This document shows positions 11,301 through 22,528 of a stretch of DNA of 64,000 bases, one piece after another. The position numbers and the translations under genes were made by a program. The notes under the pieces are model-generated. The model was given only the letters and a program-made list of their open reading frames with translations. It did not search any database and was not told the origin of the DNA. Source of the DNA: Phlegmacium glaucopus. Lineage: Eukaryota > Basidiomycota > Agaricomycetes > Agaricales > Cortinariaceae. The stretch lies in the NCBI GenBank assembly GCA_015039465.1, contig MU130028.1:59679-123678 (forward strand), given 5' to 3'. The first letter of the stretch is position 1. Each line of letters starts with the position of its first letter.

Positions 11301-13217
11301 CTTTTGTGTACACAAGTTTAAATCAATCAGTAAAGTCTTAGGAATTCTTTGACTGATTGTTGGTGCAAGCCATAAATTGCAAAGCTACTTAAAAGTTTGA
11401 TCATCCTTGAATTGATCCAAATTATTGTTGTTGTTGTGTGTATTAGTTGAAGTGAATTTCAAAGCCTTGGAAAGGTTATACTTTCTAGAAAACCCAACTT
11501 GCATTATTAAGATTGTATAAAGTATTGATTGAGTTATTGTTTTGAGTAGAGATTTTTATAATCTTGAAAATACACCTTTTCTCAACAACCTCTGTGCAGT
11601 TACATCAACGGATGGAAAGGATAGCTGCTAAAGCATAGTCGGATGTGTCAGTTTCCACAATGATAGGACAGTTAGGCTTCCAGTGTGTTAACACCGGAGT
11701 GGAAATAAAAGCCTCCTTGAGAGTCTTAAAAGCAAGGCGACAACTGTCATCAAAAACCCACAGAATATTTTTCGGGTGAGACAAGTCAGCGGAACCACAA
11801 TGTTGGAGTAGTTGTGGATGAAACGCCTGTAGAAGTTAGCAAAACCGAGGAAGGACTGGACATCTTTGACTTTCCGAAGTTCCAGCCAGTCTTGAATGAC
11901 TTGGACTTTCGCTGGATCCATCAAAAGGCCATCAGGACCAATCATGTGACCCAGGTACTCAACAGAATCAGTGTGGAAAACACATTTCTTACCATTGGTG
12001 AAGAGATTATTATCTCAAAGCCGTCAGAGGATTTCGGAGACATGTTTGATGTGGTCTTTTTCGTTGATGGAGAAAATGAGGATGTTGTCCAGATAGATAA
12101 TTACAAACACATCTAAAAGGTCAGCAAAAATGGTGTTGAGGAATCTTTGAAAACCGCCAGGGGCATTGATAAGTCCGAACGGCATGACAAGCCATTCAGA
12201 GGAGCCATAGCGGGTACGAAAAGCAGTCTTCCACTCGTCTCCGGCAGCAATCCGGATGAGATGGTAGGCATGCTTTAAATCAGTTTTAGTGAATATTCCA
12301 GATTTGCGGGGAGCATCAAGTAAGTCGGAAACAAGCAGTAAGGGATACTTGTCTTTCCGAGTGATGGCATTGAGTTTTCGGAAGTCGATGCAAAGCCGGA
12401 GTGACCCGTCCTTCTTCTTGATAAACAGGACTGGTGCTCCGGAAGGAGACTTAGAGGGGCGGATGAAACCCATGTTTAGGTGCTCGTCGATGAATTCTCG
12501 GAGTGTTCCTAACTCGGATTCGGAAAGGGGATAAATCGGACCCAAAGGGGGCTTAGCAGACTCATCGATTTCAATTTTTAAATCATACTCTCGATGATCC
12601 GCTAGAGTGTTAGCTTTGCCCTTGGAAAAGATGTCCGAAAATTTGTGGTATATTTCCGGAACACCGTCCAGGTCAGAATCGGAAGGTGTGGCAGAGGCTG
12701 CGGCGGAACAACCAGCAGCCTCAATTGGATCGTGAACGGAAATGGAATAGCATTGGGCTCCTTCAGAACAAATGGACCTCATGAAAGCTGCAGCAGACAC
12801 TAAGGAGATTTTAGGAGCGGTCAATGGTTTGGGAACAAATGGGATATCAGGAAGTGGTTCCGGAATAGTATCGGAAGGTTTTTCAACCTTCGAACTCACG
12901 GAAACCGTATTGGACATTGTAATGTCAGATACTGGAATGGGTGCCTTGGCAGAAACGGAAGCAGGAACTGGAAGGATAACTATACGGTCTCGGAAAGTTA
13001 CACTGCTATCGACCCAGTCAATCAATGGATTATGTTGGGTGAGCCAGTCAAGCCCGAGTACAGCAGGAAAATCGGAATCCAGTTTGGTTAGTAAGAATTG
13101 GATTTTGTGGACGGAGGGTTTTGGCGTTGCTGTGGAGCTGGTTCCCGAGAACGTTCTTGCATATGTTCCCATACATTCCCAGTGTCGAGCATCGGCATTT
13201 TGAGCTTTTTGACGCAT
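8395..13217 (-). pseudogene. Gypsy pol: protease remnant, RT, RNase H, integrase, chromodomain
   Basis: Read on the minus strand from 13217: protease end (VLGLDWLTQHNPLIDW), then RT with LRLCIDFRKLN, MPFGLINAPGGFQRF and the active-site box at about 12084-12100, which reads YLDN instead of YLDD. VEYLGHMI and FLGFANFYRRFI follow, then RNase H (ETDTSDYALAAIL) interrupted by the solo LTR 10302-11607 and resuming with IAYHSRTFSSAELNYDIHN. The integrase has an HHCC zinc region (about 9650-9530), Asp at SIDFIEHH, Asp at TSDHGSEF and Glu at GDGQMEHVNQ, so its DDE triad is present. The chromodomain (FEVSEILD ... LVKWSGYEG) runs to about 8395 with a frameshift near 8520. In-frame stops are at about 12015, 9478 and 9121. 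Not functional. Confidence 0.9.
10302..11607 (+). mobile_element. Solo LTR inserted in the Gypsy RNase H coding region
   Basis: The 1306-bp insert starts TGATATGATT and ends GTTACATCA, giving TG...CA ends with an imperfect TGATRT inverted repeat. The 4-bp sequence ACGG flanks both sides (10298-10301 and 11608-11611). Removing one copy with the insert rejoins the RNase H reading frame exactly (AAILS-I-R-DSNGEIHP). A TATA box (TATAAAATA, 10978-10986) implies plus-strand U3-R-U5. Direct repeats of a GTCATAACAGAAG-like unit lie at 11190-11290. No internal genes, hence a solo LTR, of a family different from the Gypsy LTRs. Confidence 0.78.
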
Positions 13218-13925
13218 CGCAGTTAAGGTCCGAGGCTTGCCGTCTCCTTTGGTAATTTCATCCTTGAGTCAGGAAGGTAAAGCTTCGTAAAACCTATACC
13301 TAAGAGTGGGCTCGCCCCAAGTACAGTGGACTGCCAAGGAGTTGAACCGGACTAAGTAATCGGAGATACATTGGCCGTCCTTCATTCAGAGATTCGTGAG
13401 TTCGTGTTCTACGTCGGCGGATTCATCGAAAGGGCCGAAGTTGGATTGGAGCTCGTCCACAAAGAGATCGCAATCTTCAAGCCAAGACGGAGGTTCGTCG
13501 GTGAGTCTGGAGATTCCAGGTTCGAACCATTCCTGAGCAATGTCCCGGAGATAGGACAGAGCAAATGTTACTTGCTTGGAGTCGTCTCAGAATGTGTCGG
13601 AAGAGCTCCAGAAATAGAGCCTACACTGGAAAAGAAAAGCTTTCAGTTTCTTAGGATGCTTACCCGTGAAGGGTTCGGGCTCTCTAAGTCTGCCAGCCGA
13701 ATTGGACTTGGCTGAAGATTTCCCGAGGGAGTTCAAAGTGGAAACGAGTTGATTGAAAGGAATAGAAGGAGACTCAACATTGTCCATAGTACTCCAAGGT
13801 TCATCAATATGACTAGCCTCTTCGACTACATCGGGCAAAGGAGTCTGCCTGGTGGGGGTGTGTTCTTGGGACATAATTTCTTGTATCGGTAATTGTTTTT
13901 TGGAAGTTTTAGAACGAGTTAGCAT
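13190..13925 (-). pseudogene. Gypsy gag, internally deleted
   Basis: Starts MLTRSKTSKKQLPIQEIM at 13925. The retrotransposon gag core reads EPFTGKHPKKLKAFLFQC and later VTFALSYLRDIAQEWFEP. Stops interrupt it at about 13386 and 13270, both where Arg (CGA) is expected. After QNADARHWE the frame jumps straight into protease sequence (HKIQFLLTKLDSDFPAVLG), so the CCHC zinc knuckle and the N-terminal half of the protease, including its catalytic Asp, are missing. A frameshift occurs near 13587. Confidence 0.82.
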
Positions 13926-13956
13926 AGAAGGAGTGGGTTGAGAAGTTCAAATATAC

Positions 13957-14529
13957 TGTTAAGTTTGAGAACTCTATTCCAGAGTATCGGATGGAGTTTG
14001 ATCGGAACAGAACCACAGAACAGGAAAGGACTATAGCCTCAGCGTATATGCTGTGCTACCCTAAAACTTTGTGTCCTAATTTCGGAGTAAGAACAGAAGG
14101 GAGTGGAACTGGAAGTTGCAGTAACTTAGAGGAAGACAAGGAGGAGGAAACTATGTTGATATTTGAACTGAGGGAAAACATACAAGTTTGAGTACTTAAA
14201 TAATAAAAGGAATTGCAACTGGAATATAAAGTATAAATATAAAGTGCTGCATTCTGCTCCCAAAAGGTCCTGCATTCTTGGGGTGAATAATCCATGGCTG
14301 GTGTGCTGACTGATAGTGGGAACGTGATGACAAAGAAATAGTGGTAGTGGCGAAGAAGTGGTAATGGGTGTGGAGTATAGACGGAGGGACCGGAATGACA
14401 CGGAGAAGTCTTGGAGTTGAACGTAGGTGGAGTAGTTTGGGATGTGAGGGAAAGCACTGTACGGAGTATGGACTACCGGAGACAACTCTGACGGAGCTGG
14501 ACCGGAGTAACGTATGACGGAATGTAACA
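13957..14529 (-). repeat. 5' LTR of the Gypsy element
   Basis: Starts TGTTAAGTTT and ends GAATGTAACA on the plus strand, followed by target duplication CTGAG at 14530-14534. Same length (573 bp) as the partner LTR. In element sense the gag start lies 32 bp beyond it. Confidence 0.93.
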
Positions 14530-14534
14530 CTGAG

Positions 14535-14751
14535 TAGGCATCTGACCAGAAGAATATCTGGGGTACCTGATCTGGACCAAATGGGTACCACCAGCCAGAA
14601 AATATTCTGAGGGATCGGGTCCGGACCAAATGTGTGGCCCGGTCCAGACAAAATGGGCAGAAATATATTGTTGGGTATCCACCCAGGATGGAATGGGTAG
14701 CCTGCCAAAAAATATTCTGGGGCTCGGGTCAGGACCCAATGGGTGGCCCGG
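14535..14751 (+). repeat. Left-arm repeat units of the fold-back element
   Basis: Two degenerate units of about 100 bp with hallmarks GGACCAAATGGGT, AAAATATTCTGG and ATATATTGTTGGGTAT. They match, inverted, the units at 22529-22960. They lie between the Gypsy and the gene-less block. ORFs on either strand here are translated repeats. Confidence 0.75.
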
Positions 14752-15561
14752 TGATAGGACTGAAAATTGAATACCTATGGATTATTCATTTTTCATAATA
14801 TTATTCTTCAATTGAATCAAAAAGATCAATAAACCAACCATGAATTCTAATGACAAATTCCTTTACAAGTTTTGTTTAGGTTGTTGGTCGTTGGTTATTG
14901 TTTAAAGACATAACTCTTTCAACCCCAAAGGAACTTTCATATTGGTCATACGAGAACTTATTTTGAAGGTTTATGTCCAAATTTCAGGTTAGGAAAAATC
15001 TTGTTTGAAAGTGTTGGACAGAAAAGAGAAAAGAGAGAAGAAAGGATTAGACTGGTCACAAATTTCGGGTTAAAGAGTCTGATATACTTTCACACTAAAC
15101 TATCTGTTTCTATTAAGGGAAAAACCCCAAGTTATAAGAAACAAATATACTATTGGGTTAAACCTACTTGTATCTGTTCAGGGAAATCCTAAATTATAAG
15201 ATACTTGTCAAGGTTTTTGTTTACTAAATTTCAGGGTGTCCGTCTGATACTTTGTCGAAATATCATGTTCCTAAAGAGGAGTCTGAGACTGTTTCCGAAA
15301 TTATAAGGTTGAAGGTTCTGTTCAGGGATATCCTAAATTATAAGAACCAAATTTGTCTTGTTTCCATTCAGGGAAATCCTAAATTATAAGAAACTTGACT
15401 CACTTCATCCTGTTCAGGTGAACATTCAAGAAAGATTGAACACGGTTAAGTGACAAACACTTTGAACCCTTTCTTTCTTACTCACGTTTAAGTGATTACA
15501 ATGACCACGAAAGATCAATGAATATATGTATTTACTCTTTGTTTTAATCCATTCTCAGACA

Positions 15562-15832
15562 CTACAGTACAGATACAATACTATAGTACGGAACAAAAAC
15601 TACAGTACGGAACCAAAATACTATAGTACGGAACAAGAACTACAGTACGGAACCAAAATACTATAGTACGGAACAAGATACTATAGTACGGAACAAGATA
15701 CTATAGTACGGAACAAGATACTATAGTACGGAACAAGATACTATAGTACGGAACAAGATACTATAGTACGGAACAAGATACTATAGTACGGAACAAGATA
15801 CTATAGTACGGAACAAGATACTATAGTACATT
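15562..15832. repeat. 20-bp tandem satellite
   Basis: About 12 copies of GATACTATAGTACGGAACAA, the later ones identical and the early ones carrying AAAACTACAGTACGGAACC variants. Strictly periodic with no spacers, so not a CRISPR array. It is followed by GTTTACAGTG-type degenerate repeats to about 15910. Confidence 0.95.
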
Positions 15833-16207
15833 ACAGTATACATAGTATTACAGTGTTTACAGTGTTTTACAATGTTTACAGTGTCATTACACTGTTTTAC
15901 AGTGTTTCACAAAGTGACAAAGTCCTTGAAATAACTACAAATGACTATAGCAGGATCCTGAACATACTGTTTAAAGAAGTGTCAACATCTGAACTATTAA
16001 TGAAATCTAACGTTCAACAAGTAAATCTGGTAATACCTAAAAACATACCAATATCAGACTTGAAAAACATCACAATAAAATGTCATACTATTTATCTAGT
16101 TAAGTCTAGTATCAATAGACGACTCAATTGTAAGTTTTGAAACGTTAAAGGTCAAATTAGTTGTTCACATCAGTTGTGAAAACTGGGAATGTGATAGTTA
16201 AACATCT

Positions 16208-16211
<4 letters not shown>

Positions 16212-16241
<30 letters not shown>
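16212..16241 (+). repeat. Poly(A) tract of 30 bases
   Basis: An uninterrupted run of 30 A lies directly before a tandem array. It could be the tail of a retroposed transcript (plus strand) ending here. No LINE/SINE head was identified upstream. Confidence 0.8.
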
Positions 16242-16243
<2 letters not shown>

Positions 16244-16800
16244 CCGTCCGATGGGTAAGGTAGGGTCCGGCTATGGGTTGTTATATACCGATGGGTAAAA
16301 CAGACCTGACCCGGTGGGTAAACCAGGTCTGGGCGGGTAGGGGTCTTATAAAAGACCGTCCGGTGGGTAAGGTAGGGTCCGGCTATGGGTTGTTATATAC
16401 CGATGGGTAAAACAGACCTGGCCCGGTGGGTAACCCAGGTCTGGGTTCGGGGTCTTATAAAAGACCGTCCGATGGGTAAGGTAGGGTCCGGTTATGGGTT
16501 GTTATATACCGATGGATAAAACCAGGTCTGGGGGGTCTGATAAAAGACCGTCCGGTGGGTAAGGTAGGGTCCGGCTATGGGTTGTTATATACCGATGGGT
16601 AAAACAGACCTGGACCGGTGGGTAAACCAGGTCTGGTCTCGGGGTCTTATAAAAAACCGTCCGATGGGTAAGGTAGGACCCGTCTATGGGTTGTTATATA
16701 AAGACGGGTAAAACAGACCTGGCCCGGTGTGTAAACCAGACCTGGGTTAGGGAGTCTTATAAAAGACCGACCACCATGGGTAAACCAGGTCTAGTCCATG
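16242..16800. repeat. Tandem array of 83-112-bp units with a TATAAAAG palindrome
   Basis: Unit starts (GACCGTCCG or variant) fall at about 16242, 16354, 16463, 16546, 16655 and 16765. Each unit carries GTAAGGTAGGGTCCGG, GGGTTGTTATATACCG and a short palindrome GTCTTATAAAAGAC at the unit junction. No open frame. Confidence 0.88.
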
Positions 16801-17879
16801 GGGTCTATAAGAAGACCAACCTACGGATGAGTCAGGGCTAGCCGAAGAGGTAAGTCGAGGTTGTAATAAAAAACCAAGTCTTTCCCATCGGCCAGGACCG
16901 ACCACCCGGTAGGTTGACGGAACCACCTCCAGTAGTCGAGTGACCAGATATTACCTGTATAGGGTCGGTACTCGAGTGAGGTGACAAACCTGATGTTGGC
17001 ATGTATTACACAAAAGCGGAAAGTCAGAAACTGGACTCCTTACCCGATAGTATACACGGTTCTCACGAGATTCTTCCATGATAAGGTTACAGAAAAAAAA
17101 ACTTTTGAGTCTCCCACAGGATCCATACAGGACCCATACAGGACCCCGTTGGATTCTCACAGGACTCCGTTGGACTCTCATAGGGACTCCGTCGGAATCA
17201 GGGAAATATAGACTACGATCTTGGTCTATAAACTTATCAGAGTGTGTTGTCTTATTATTACTTTATTATTTTATTATAAGTTAATAAAATTTGTAGTATA
17301 TATGGTCATTATTTTATTATTATTTTATCACTATGTTTCAATATATGATCATGATATTATGACCCCCTTCATCCTTTATTCTTTTGTTTTAACACTCACC
17401 AAATATATAGAAAATCTACCGCGTGTCTGGTAACCAGTGTACTAGTGTTTATTCGTACTAAAACTCGTATACCACGACCCAGTCCCATCTAATGTATTTT
17501 AAGGTTTTTTCCTTTAAAAAATTTCTACCATCTCTTAACAAAATCCTGGGACTTATACAAATTTAATATAATTATCGTCGAGAGGAATAACTCTTTTGAC
17601 GTTTTATGAAAAGACCTGTGTCGTCAACTTATAACAGATCGTTTTTAGTATTTAAGATGATCATTTCCTGAGGGTCCCGGAGGACTACACTAAATTAGGT
17701 CTACCAGTTACGTGGTCCTATGTGATTTCCACAGGACTCGTTTTACCCACTGTGAGTTTTGAAATAGATACGACAGGATCCAACAGGATTCCACAGGACT
17801 CGTTTACACACTGTGAGTTTTAAAATAGATACGACAGGATCCAACGGGACTCCACAGGAACCTATCGTAGTCTTTTTTG

Positions 17880-18108
17880 TGAAATCGAGATTCTGTGAGA
17901 TCGATGAGACCCTCAGAGAGTCTGGTTGGAGTTTTTTTTTTTATACAAAGTTTACGTAAAAAAATCACTAAACATGTGAATTTAAAAACTCCAACGAGAC
18001 TCTCTGAGAATCTCGGTTTCACAAAAAGGACTACACCGGTTTTAACCAGCGAACAGGGGACAGGGGAGGGTTCACCGATCCCAATTTTTACCGGTGTAGT
18101 CCTTTTTT
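17880..18108. repeat. Two adjoining inverted repeats
   Basis: Segment 17884-17945 (GAGATTCTGTGAG ... CAGAGAGTCTGGTTGGAGTTT) is repeated inverted at 17989-18020 (AACTCCAACGAGACTCTCTGAG). Next to it AAAAGGACTACACCGGT (18025-18041) pairs with ACCGGTGTAGTCCTTTT at about 18090-18106. Foldable DNA resembling MITE termini; no TIR or target duplication was resolved. Confidence 0.65.
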
Positions 18109-18987
18109 AATGAACTCAGTCATCGATGGTCATCGGTGTCATAAAACCCAAAAAGCCATGTGTTCAGGGGATCACGTATCAAGGGTATCAGTCGGACAAT
18201 TAGAGTCATCGATAGTCATGGGAAGGTACATACTATATATCCACATTCAACATAGATAACGAAACCCAGATGACTTCGATGGTACACTTGACTCCGAGTC
18301 ATTGTTTCGGATAAACAGTTAACAAACATAACAAAGGATAGATAGTTCCGATGACTGAGTATCATTAGTTTCAGGACCCTAGTCATGGGTGGTAAAAAAA
18401 CTTCCTCTAACTGTTACCACTTATCCTTTGGTTATCGTAACTATAACTGACCTATGTATAGAATCTCGATAGATTGGTTGGTACTCGTCTTATGACGTTC
18501 GTAGATGTATAGTCTTTGAAGTGATAGACAGAGGGGTCAGGTTGGTAGTTCGAGGTAGACATGTACCATAGCGCGTGGTTATGACTAACCATCGCACTCT
18601 TCTTTCGAATTTTCAGCGGTAGTACTTTTATTCGCCTGAAGTTTAAGTGAATGGATAAAACCTTCGTCGGGACTTAGCACAAGGACCAGTTGTTTTAGTA
18701 AGTAAGTTGTTATTGTAGGGGTAGCGAGTAGTATGAGAGTTACAGAGTGTGATACGAGAGGTAGCAAAAGTGATAACTGTACGAGGATTCGTATATGGTA
18801 GGCAAGCAAGGAACCGATCACTAGGTCGTTTCGCTAATTAGATGATAAGCGTAGCCAGTAGCCGAGCGCAAACTAGCATAGGAACCAGGTAGTAAAGTTC
18901 TTACCGGGGAAATACCTGCGTAGTTGATGTAGAGGGTAATACATGTTCCGAAACAGTAACAACAACACCGATACCTGGGTGTTCAGA

Positions 18988-19840
18988 AGGTATTCTGGGG
19001 CTGGGGTCTGGACCAAATGGGTGGCCCAGTCCAGACAAAATGGGTAGCCATATATTGTTGGGTATCGGCCTGGGATGGAATGGGTGGCCAGCCAGAAAAT
19101 AGTTTGGGGATGGGGTCAGAACCAATTCAAAATATTGTTGGCCTGCTGGGTAGTCAGCCCAAAAATATTGTGGACAATCAGGTCAGACCCGAGTTAAGAA
19201 CCAAATCAGTCACCAGAAAATATTCTGGGCCTACTGGGCCCGAACATAATGGTTAGCTGGCAGTATAATATTGTGGGCAATCGGGTCAGAGCCAAATTGA
19301 GAACTGAATTGGTAGCTAGAAATTATTCTGGGCCTACCAGGTCTGAACCAATTCAAAATATTGTTGCCCTGCTGGGTAGTCAGCCCAAAAATATTGTGGC
19401 CAATCGGGTCAGACCCAAGTTAAGAACCAAATCAGTCACCAGAAAATATTCTGGGCCTACTGGGTCAGAACATAATGGTTAGCTGGCAGTATAATATTGT
19501 GGGCAATTGGGTCAGAACCAAATTGAGAACTGAATTGGTAGCCAGAACATATTGTGAGTCTACCAGGTCAGAACCTAATGGTTAGCCAGCTGGGAAATAT
19601 TCTGGGCAATCGGGTCCAACCCAAAGTAAGTAATGTGGGCCTACCAGGTCAGAATTGAATCATGGGCCTATCTGGTCACAACCAAGTGGTTAGCCAGCCG
19701 GAACTGAAAATCAGGTCAGAACCAATCAGGACCTAATTGTTAGCTGGGCAGAAACATTCCAGTCAGAATTGAATCTGTAGTCAGAAATATTCAAATATTG
19801 TCGGCCTGGGTCAGAACTGAGTCGGTAGCCAGCTGGAAAA
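18988..19840 (+). repeat. Left arm of the fold-back element (main part)
   Basis: After one unit of the GGACCAAATGGGT type, units of a second type appear, with GGGCCTACTGGG, GAACATAATGGTTAGC, AATATTGTGGGCAATCGGG and AAGAACCAAATCAGTCACC. The stretch 19130-19260 matches the reverse complement of about 22965-23110 almost base for base, which defines the inverted arms. Confidence 0.75.
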
Positions 19841-21234
19841 TGCTCCAGTCTGATGAGCTAACCAGAGGAACCATCAAGGTTTAATAACATAGATTGGGTG
19901 GCTGGCTAATTGGGAGGATTGGGCGAATGGACAATATTTTGCAGGTAAACATGTATTGCTGATCGGCATTTCTTTCACATGGCCGACTGGATGAACGGCC
20001 AAAGTTCTATAAAGGCCAAATCTATATGCGTAAAAACACCCTCAAAATCCACAAAACAGCTCCCTAGGACCCATCCACATACCCTCTTCTTCTCGGTCTC
20101 TGATCCACACATGTAAGGGTGTCTTCTGTTTACTAAAATCTACTTTCCAACCATGTTTTGTCAGGAGGCTTCAACGCAAAATGAAAATTAGTGAAAAAAG
20201 AGTGTTTCAGAGGCCTCTCTCAAGTTCAACTAGCAAACTAAGTTGGCTTTCTTCATTTTTCATTGGAGATATTTTCCCTCTTTGTCTTTCATCTGCCAAA
20301 GTACATAAAATTCAAACTATCAATGCCTGGCATCTTGCCTGGGCCCAAAGGCTGGCAAAAAAAGAAGATCTTCATGCTCACTATCATGTTCATTGTTGGT
20401 AAGTACATGGTTGGCGGGATTAGAATAAAGGTCAATATGACCCTCCTTAGGGTTCATAACATAGGTAAGAGCCTTAGTATATATCTCCTTTATCACCTAC
20501 TCCAATGTGGAGGCGCCAAGTACACACCAGCCATCACATTGTTAGGTTACTGACTGGTGTAGTTTGAATTTTGTGAATTTAGATTGTATCAGAGTTCCTA
20601 ACTGCGGGAATTTGAACAAGGTCACAGCCTGCATGTATGCTAAGGTTTTGGCCAAGTATCAGCCTGGTAGGGACTCTATTCATTGACTGATGCAGGATGC
20701 AAAGAATCTTGTACGCACAGTCCAGGCGGTATTGACCCTTAAATGGCAAGCCTTTATCCTAAGTTAGCCTATTCTGATGCGCCATCATAAATTGGGTCGG
20801 CCACAATACATAGATCAATAGCATTCCTAGTTTTATAGACCCTAAATGGCCAGCCCTTTAACACAAATTAGCCTATTTTGATGCGCCATCATAAGTTGGG
20901 TTGGCCGGATTACATGTGTGCTGAAGAAGGTAAGTTGTTTAGGATATTAGGCCAATCGCAGAAACTGTTGGAAGTGTTTCAATGCATTTCTATCATTACT
21001 CTAGGACATCAGAGAAAGGTACCATATATATGCATGGATACCAGCCCTGCCTGTGGCCTAGGGATGGGCCCGGAGCTGGCAGCAGCATACACTGTCGGCA
21101 TTTGCACACTGTGTATTTCTCTATATGGTAGGTGATATTCCCAGATTCAAGTGGTTCTGGGAGTCCGTACCATACGGCACACTGTGTCCGTTCTGGGAAT
21201 TGTACCATATGACACACTGTAGTGTCCTTATGTG
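19841..21234. other. Central region of the fold-back element
   Basis: Unique sequence between the arms. A TATA-like TCTATAAAGG (20007-20016) precedes short ORFs (20181-20553) that resemble no protein I recognise and have poor codon structure. A direct duplication of about 100 bp (CCCTAAATGGCNAGCC ... ATGCGCCATCATAA) is seen at about 20735-20800 and 20845-20905. A further pair of short repeats around TACCATAYGRCACACTGT lies at 21165-21225. No supported gene. Confidence 0.45.
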
Positions 21235-21794
21235 GATACTCAACAAGATATGGCTACCCATTTTGTCTGGACCAGGCGGCCCATTTGGTCCAGACCCAAT
21301 CCCAGACCCAATCCCCAGAATATTGTCTGGCTGGCTACCCATTCCATCCTGGGCCAATACACAACAATATATGGCTACCTATTTTGTCTGGACCGGGCCA
21401 CCCATTTGGTCCAGACCCAATCCCCAGAATATTGTCTGGCTGGCTACCCATTCCATTCTGGGCCAATACACAACAATATATGGCTACCTATTTTGTCTGG
21501 ACCACCCATTTGGTCCAGACCCAATCCCAGACCTAATCCCCTGAATATTTTCTGACAGGCTCCCCATTCTGTGCTGGGCCGATACCCAAAAATATATTTC
21601 TACCCATTTTGGTCCAGACCCCATCCCCAGAATATTTTCTGGCAGGCCACCCATTCCATCCCAGGCCGATACCCAACAATATATGGCTACCCATTTGTCT
21701 GGACCGGGCCACCCATTTGGTCCAGACCTGAGCCACCCATTCCATCCCAGGCCGATACCCAACAATATATGGCTACCTATTTTGTCTGGACCGG
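21235..21794 (-). repeat. Right-arm repeat units of the fold-back element, inner part
   Basis: Four to five roughly 100-bp units (GGCTACCCATT, CAACAATATATGGCTACC, CATTTGGTCCAGACCC, CAGAATATTTTCTGGC) in the orientation opposite to the left arm. Overlapping long ORFs in all frames are translated repeats. Confidence 0.75.
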
Positions 21795-22528
21795 TGATAG
21801 GACCCAGGAGATGTCTAGGGATGTAAACGCACCATTTTTGCGGTTTCACAACCTTCGCAGTATACTTGCAGATGCTCACATATCATTGCGGATACTTGCA
21901 GATCATTGCAGGTCATTGCAGGTCATCACAGATCATCACAGATCATCGCAGGTCATTGCACATACTCGCAGCTCATCGCAGAACACTTGCAGATCATTGC
22001 AGACACTTGCAGTCATCACCAACATTCGCATTATCATTCGCAGTTGCCAGCTGTTCTTGCAATCATTAAACACAACTCAAACAAAGGTCACTCAGGTGAC
22101 TGTATTACTCATCACCTTCATTTTTATCTTGTCTCCTTTATTTGGCTCTTATCTCCTATGTTTCATTACCAAAATACCGGACCCATGTGACTCTGCTTTA
22201 ACCCACATTTTACATTCTTGTTTCACCTTTCCGCACTTAGCTATTGCTAGTTACTATATTATTAGCAGTAGCAAGTAGGGTAACAAAATAGAAGAGGGGA
22301 GAACGGATGAATTACCACACTTTTGATCCCACCTTTGGAACGTCATACTAAGCTACTCTTGCACTCCTTCAAAATCATCCTGCAGGCTTCGCTTTTTCTG
22401 TGCATTATCTCGCACTTTAAAGCGAACCTTCGCACCTCATAAAACCTCACTATCACCTACTGAAGAGAACTACATCAACCCCATGAACTGCGTACTACTT
22501 GCGGTCTGTCCCCACCGCAGGTACATCA
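21795..22528 (+). mobile_element. Solo LTR (TGATAGGA family) within the right arm
   Basis: Starts TGATAGGACCCAGG and ends GCAGGTACATCA, splitting an arm unit. Flanks are CCGG (21791-21794) and CCAG (22529-22532), a 4-bp duplication with one mismatch. An inverted relative sits at 41116-42032. The segment 21860-22030 is a degenerate array of CAGATCATTGCAGGTCAT motifs. No coding capacity. Confidence 0.7.

Larger units (their letters stand above)
6430..14529 (-). mobile_element. Gypsy chromovirus LTR retrotransposon, full-length but decayed
   Basis: Two 573-bp LTRs (6430-7002 and 13957-14529) with TGTTA...TAACA ends flank a minus-strand gag-pol. A perfect 5-bp target duplication CTGAG (6425-6429 and 14530-14534) shows both ends belong to one insertion. 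Domain order from 13925 downward is gag, protease remnant, reverse transcriptase, RNase H, integrase, chromodomain, which is Gypsy/chromovirus order. By eye the LTRs differ at roughly 4-5% of positions, so it is not recent. A semi-purine-rich tract (CAGGGAGGTAC in element sense) abuts the 3' LTR. The interior carries a solo LTR (10302-11607) and an antisense gene (7135-8178). Confidence 0.92.
14752..18987. other. Gene-less 4.2 kb block inserted between arm repeats
   Basis: No domain is recognised in any frame. The left edge begins TGATAGGACTG right after GGGTGGCCCGG, like the LTR start at 21795, but no matching right edge (CATCA) was found near 18987. It contains a 20-bp satellite (15562-15832), a 30-A run (16212-16241), about six 83-112-bp tandem units (16242-16800) and an inverted-repeat cluster (17880-18108). 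It is AT-rich at both ends. It could be a composite of non-autonomous retroelements; the identity is unknown. Confidence 0.5.

Noticed and set aside
15562..15832. Regular 20-bp repeat resembling a CRISPR array
   Set aside because: The repeats are contiguous without unique spacers, and the genome is eukaryotic; it is a tandem satellite.
20181..20553. Two ORFs in the centre of the fold-back element
   Set aside because: They overlap in different frames, with no domain or convincing splice context, despite a TATA-like word upstream.
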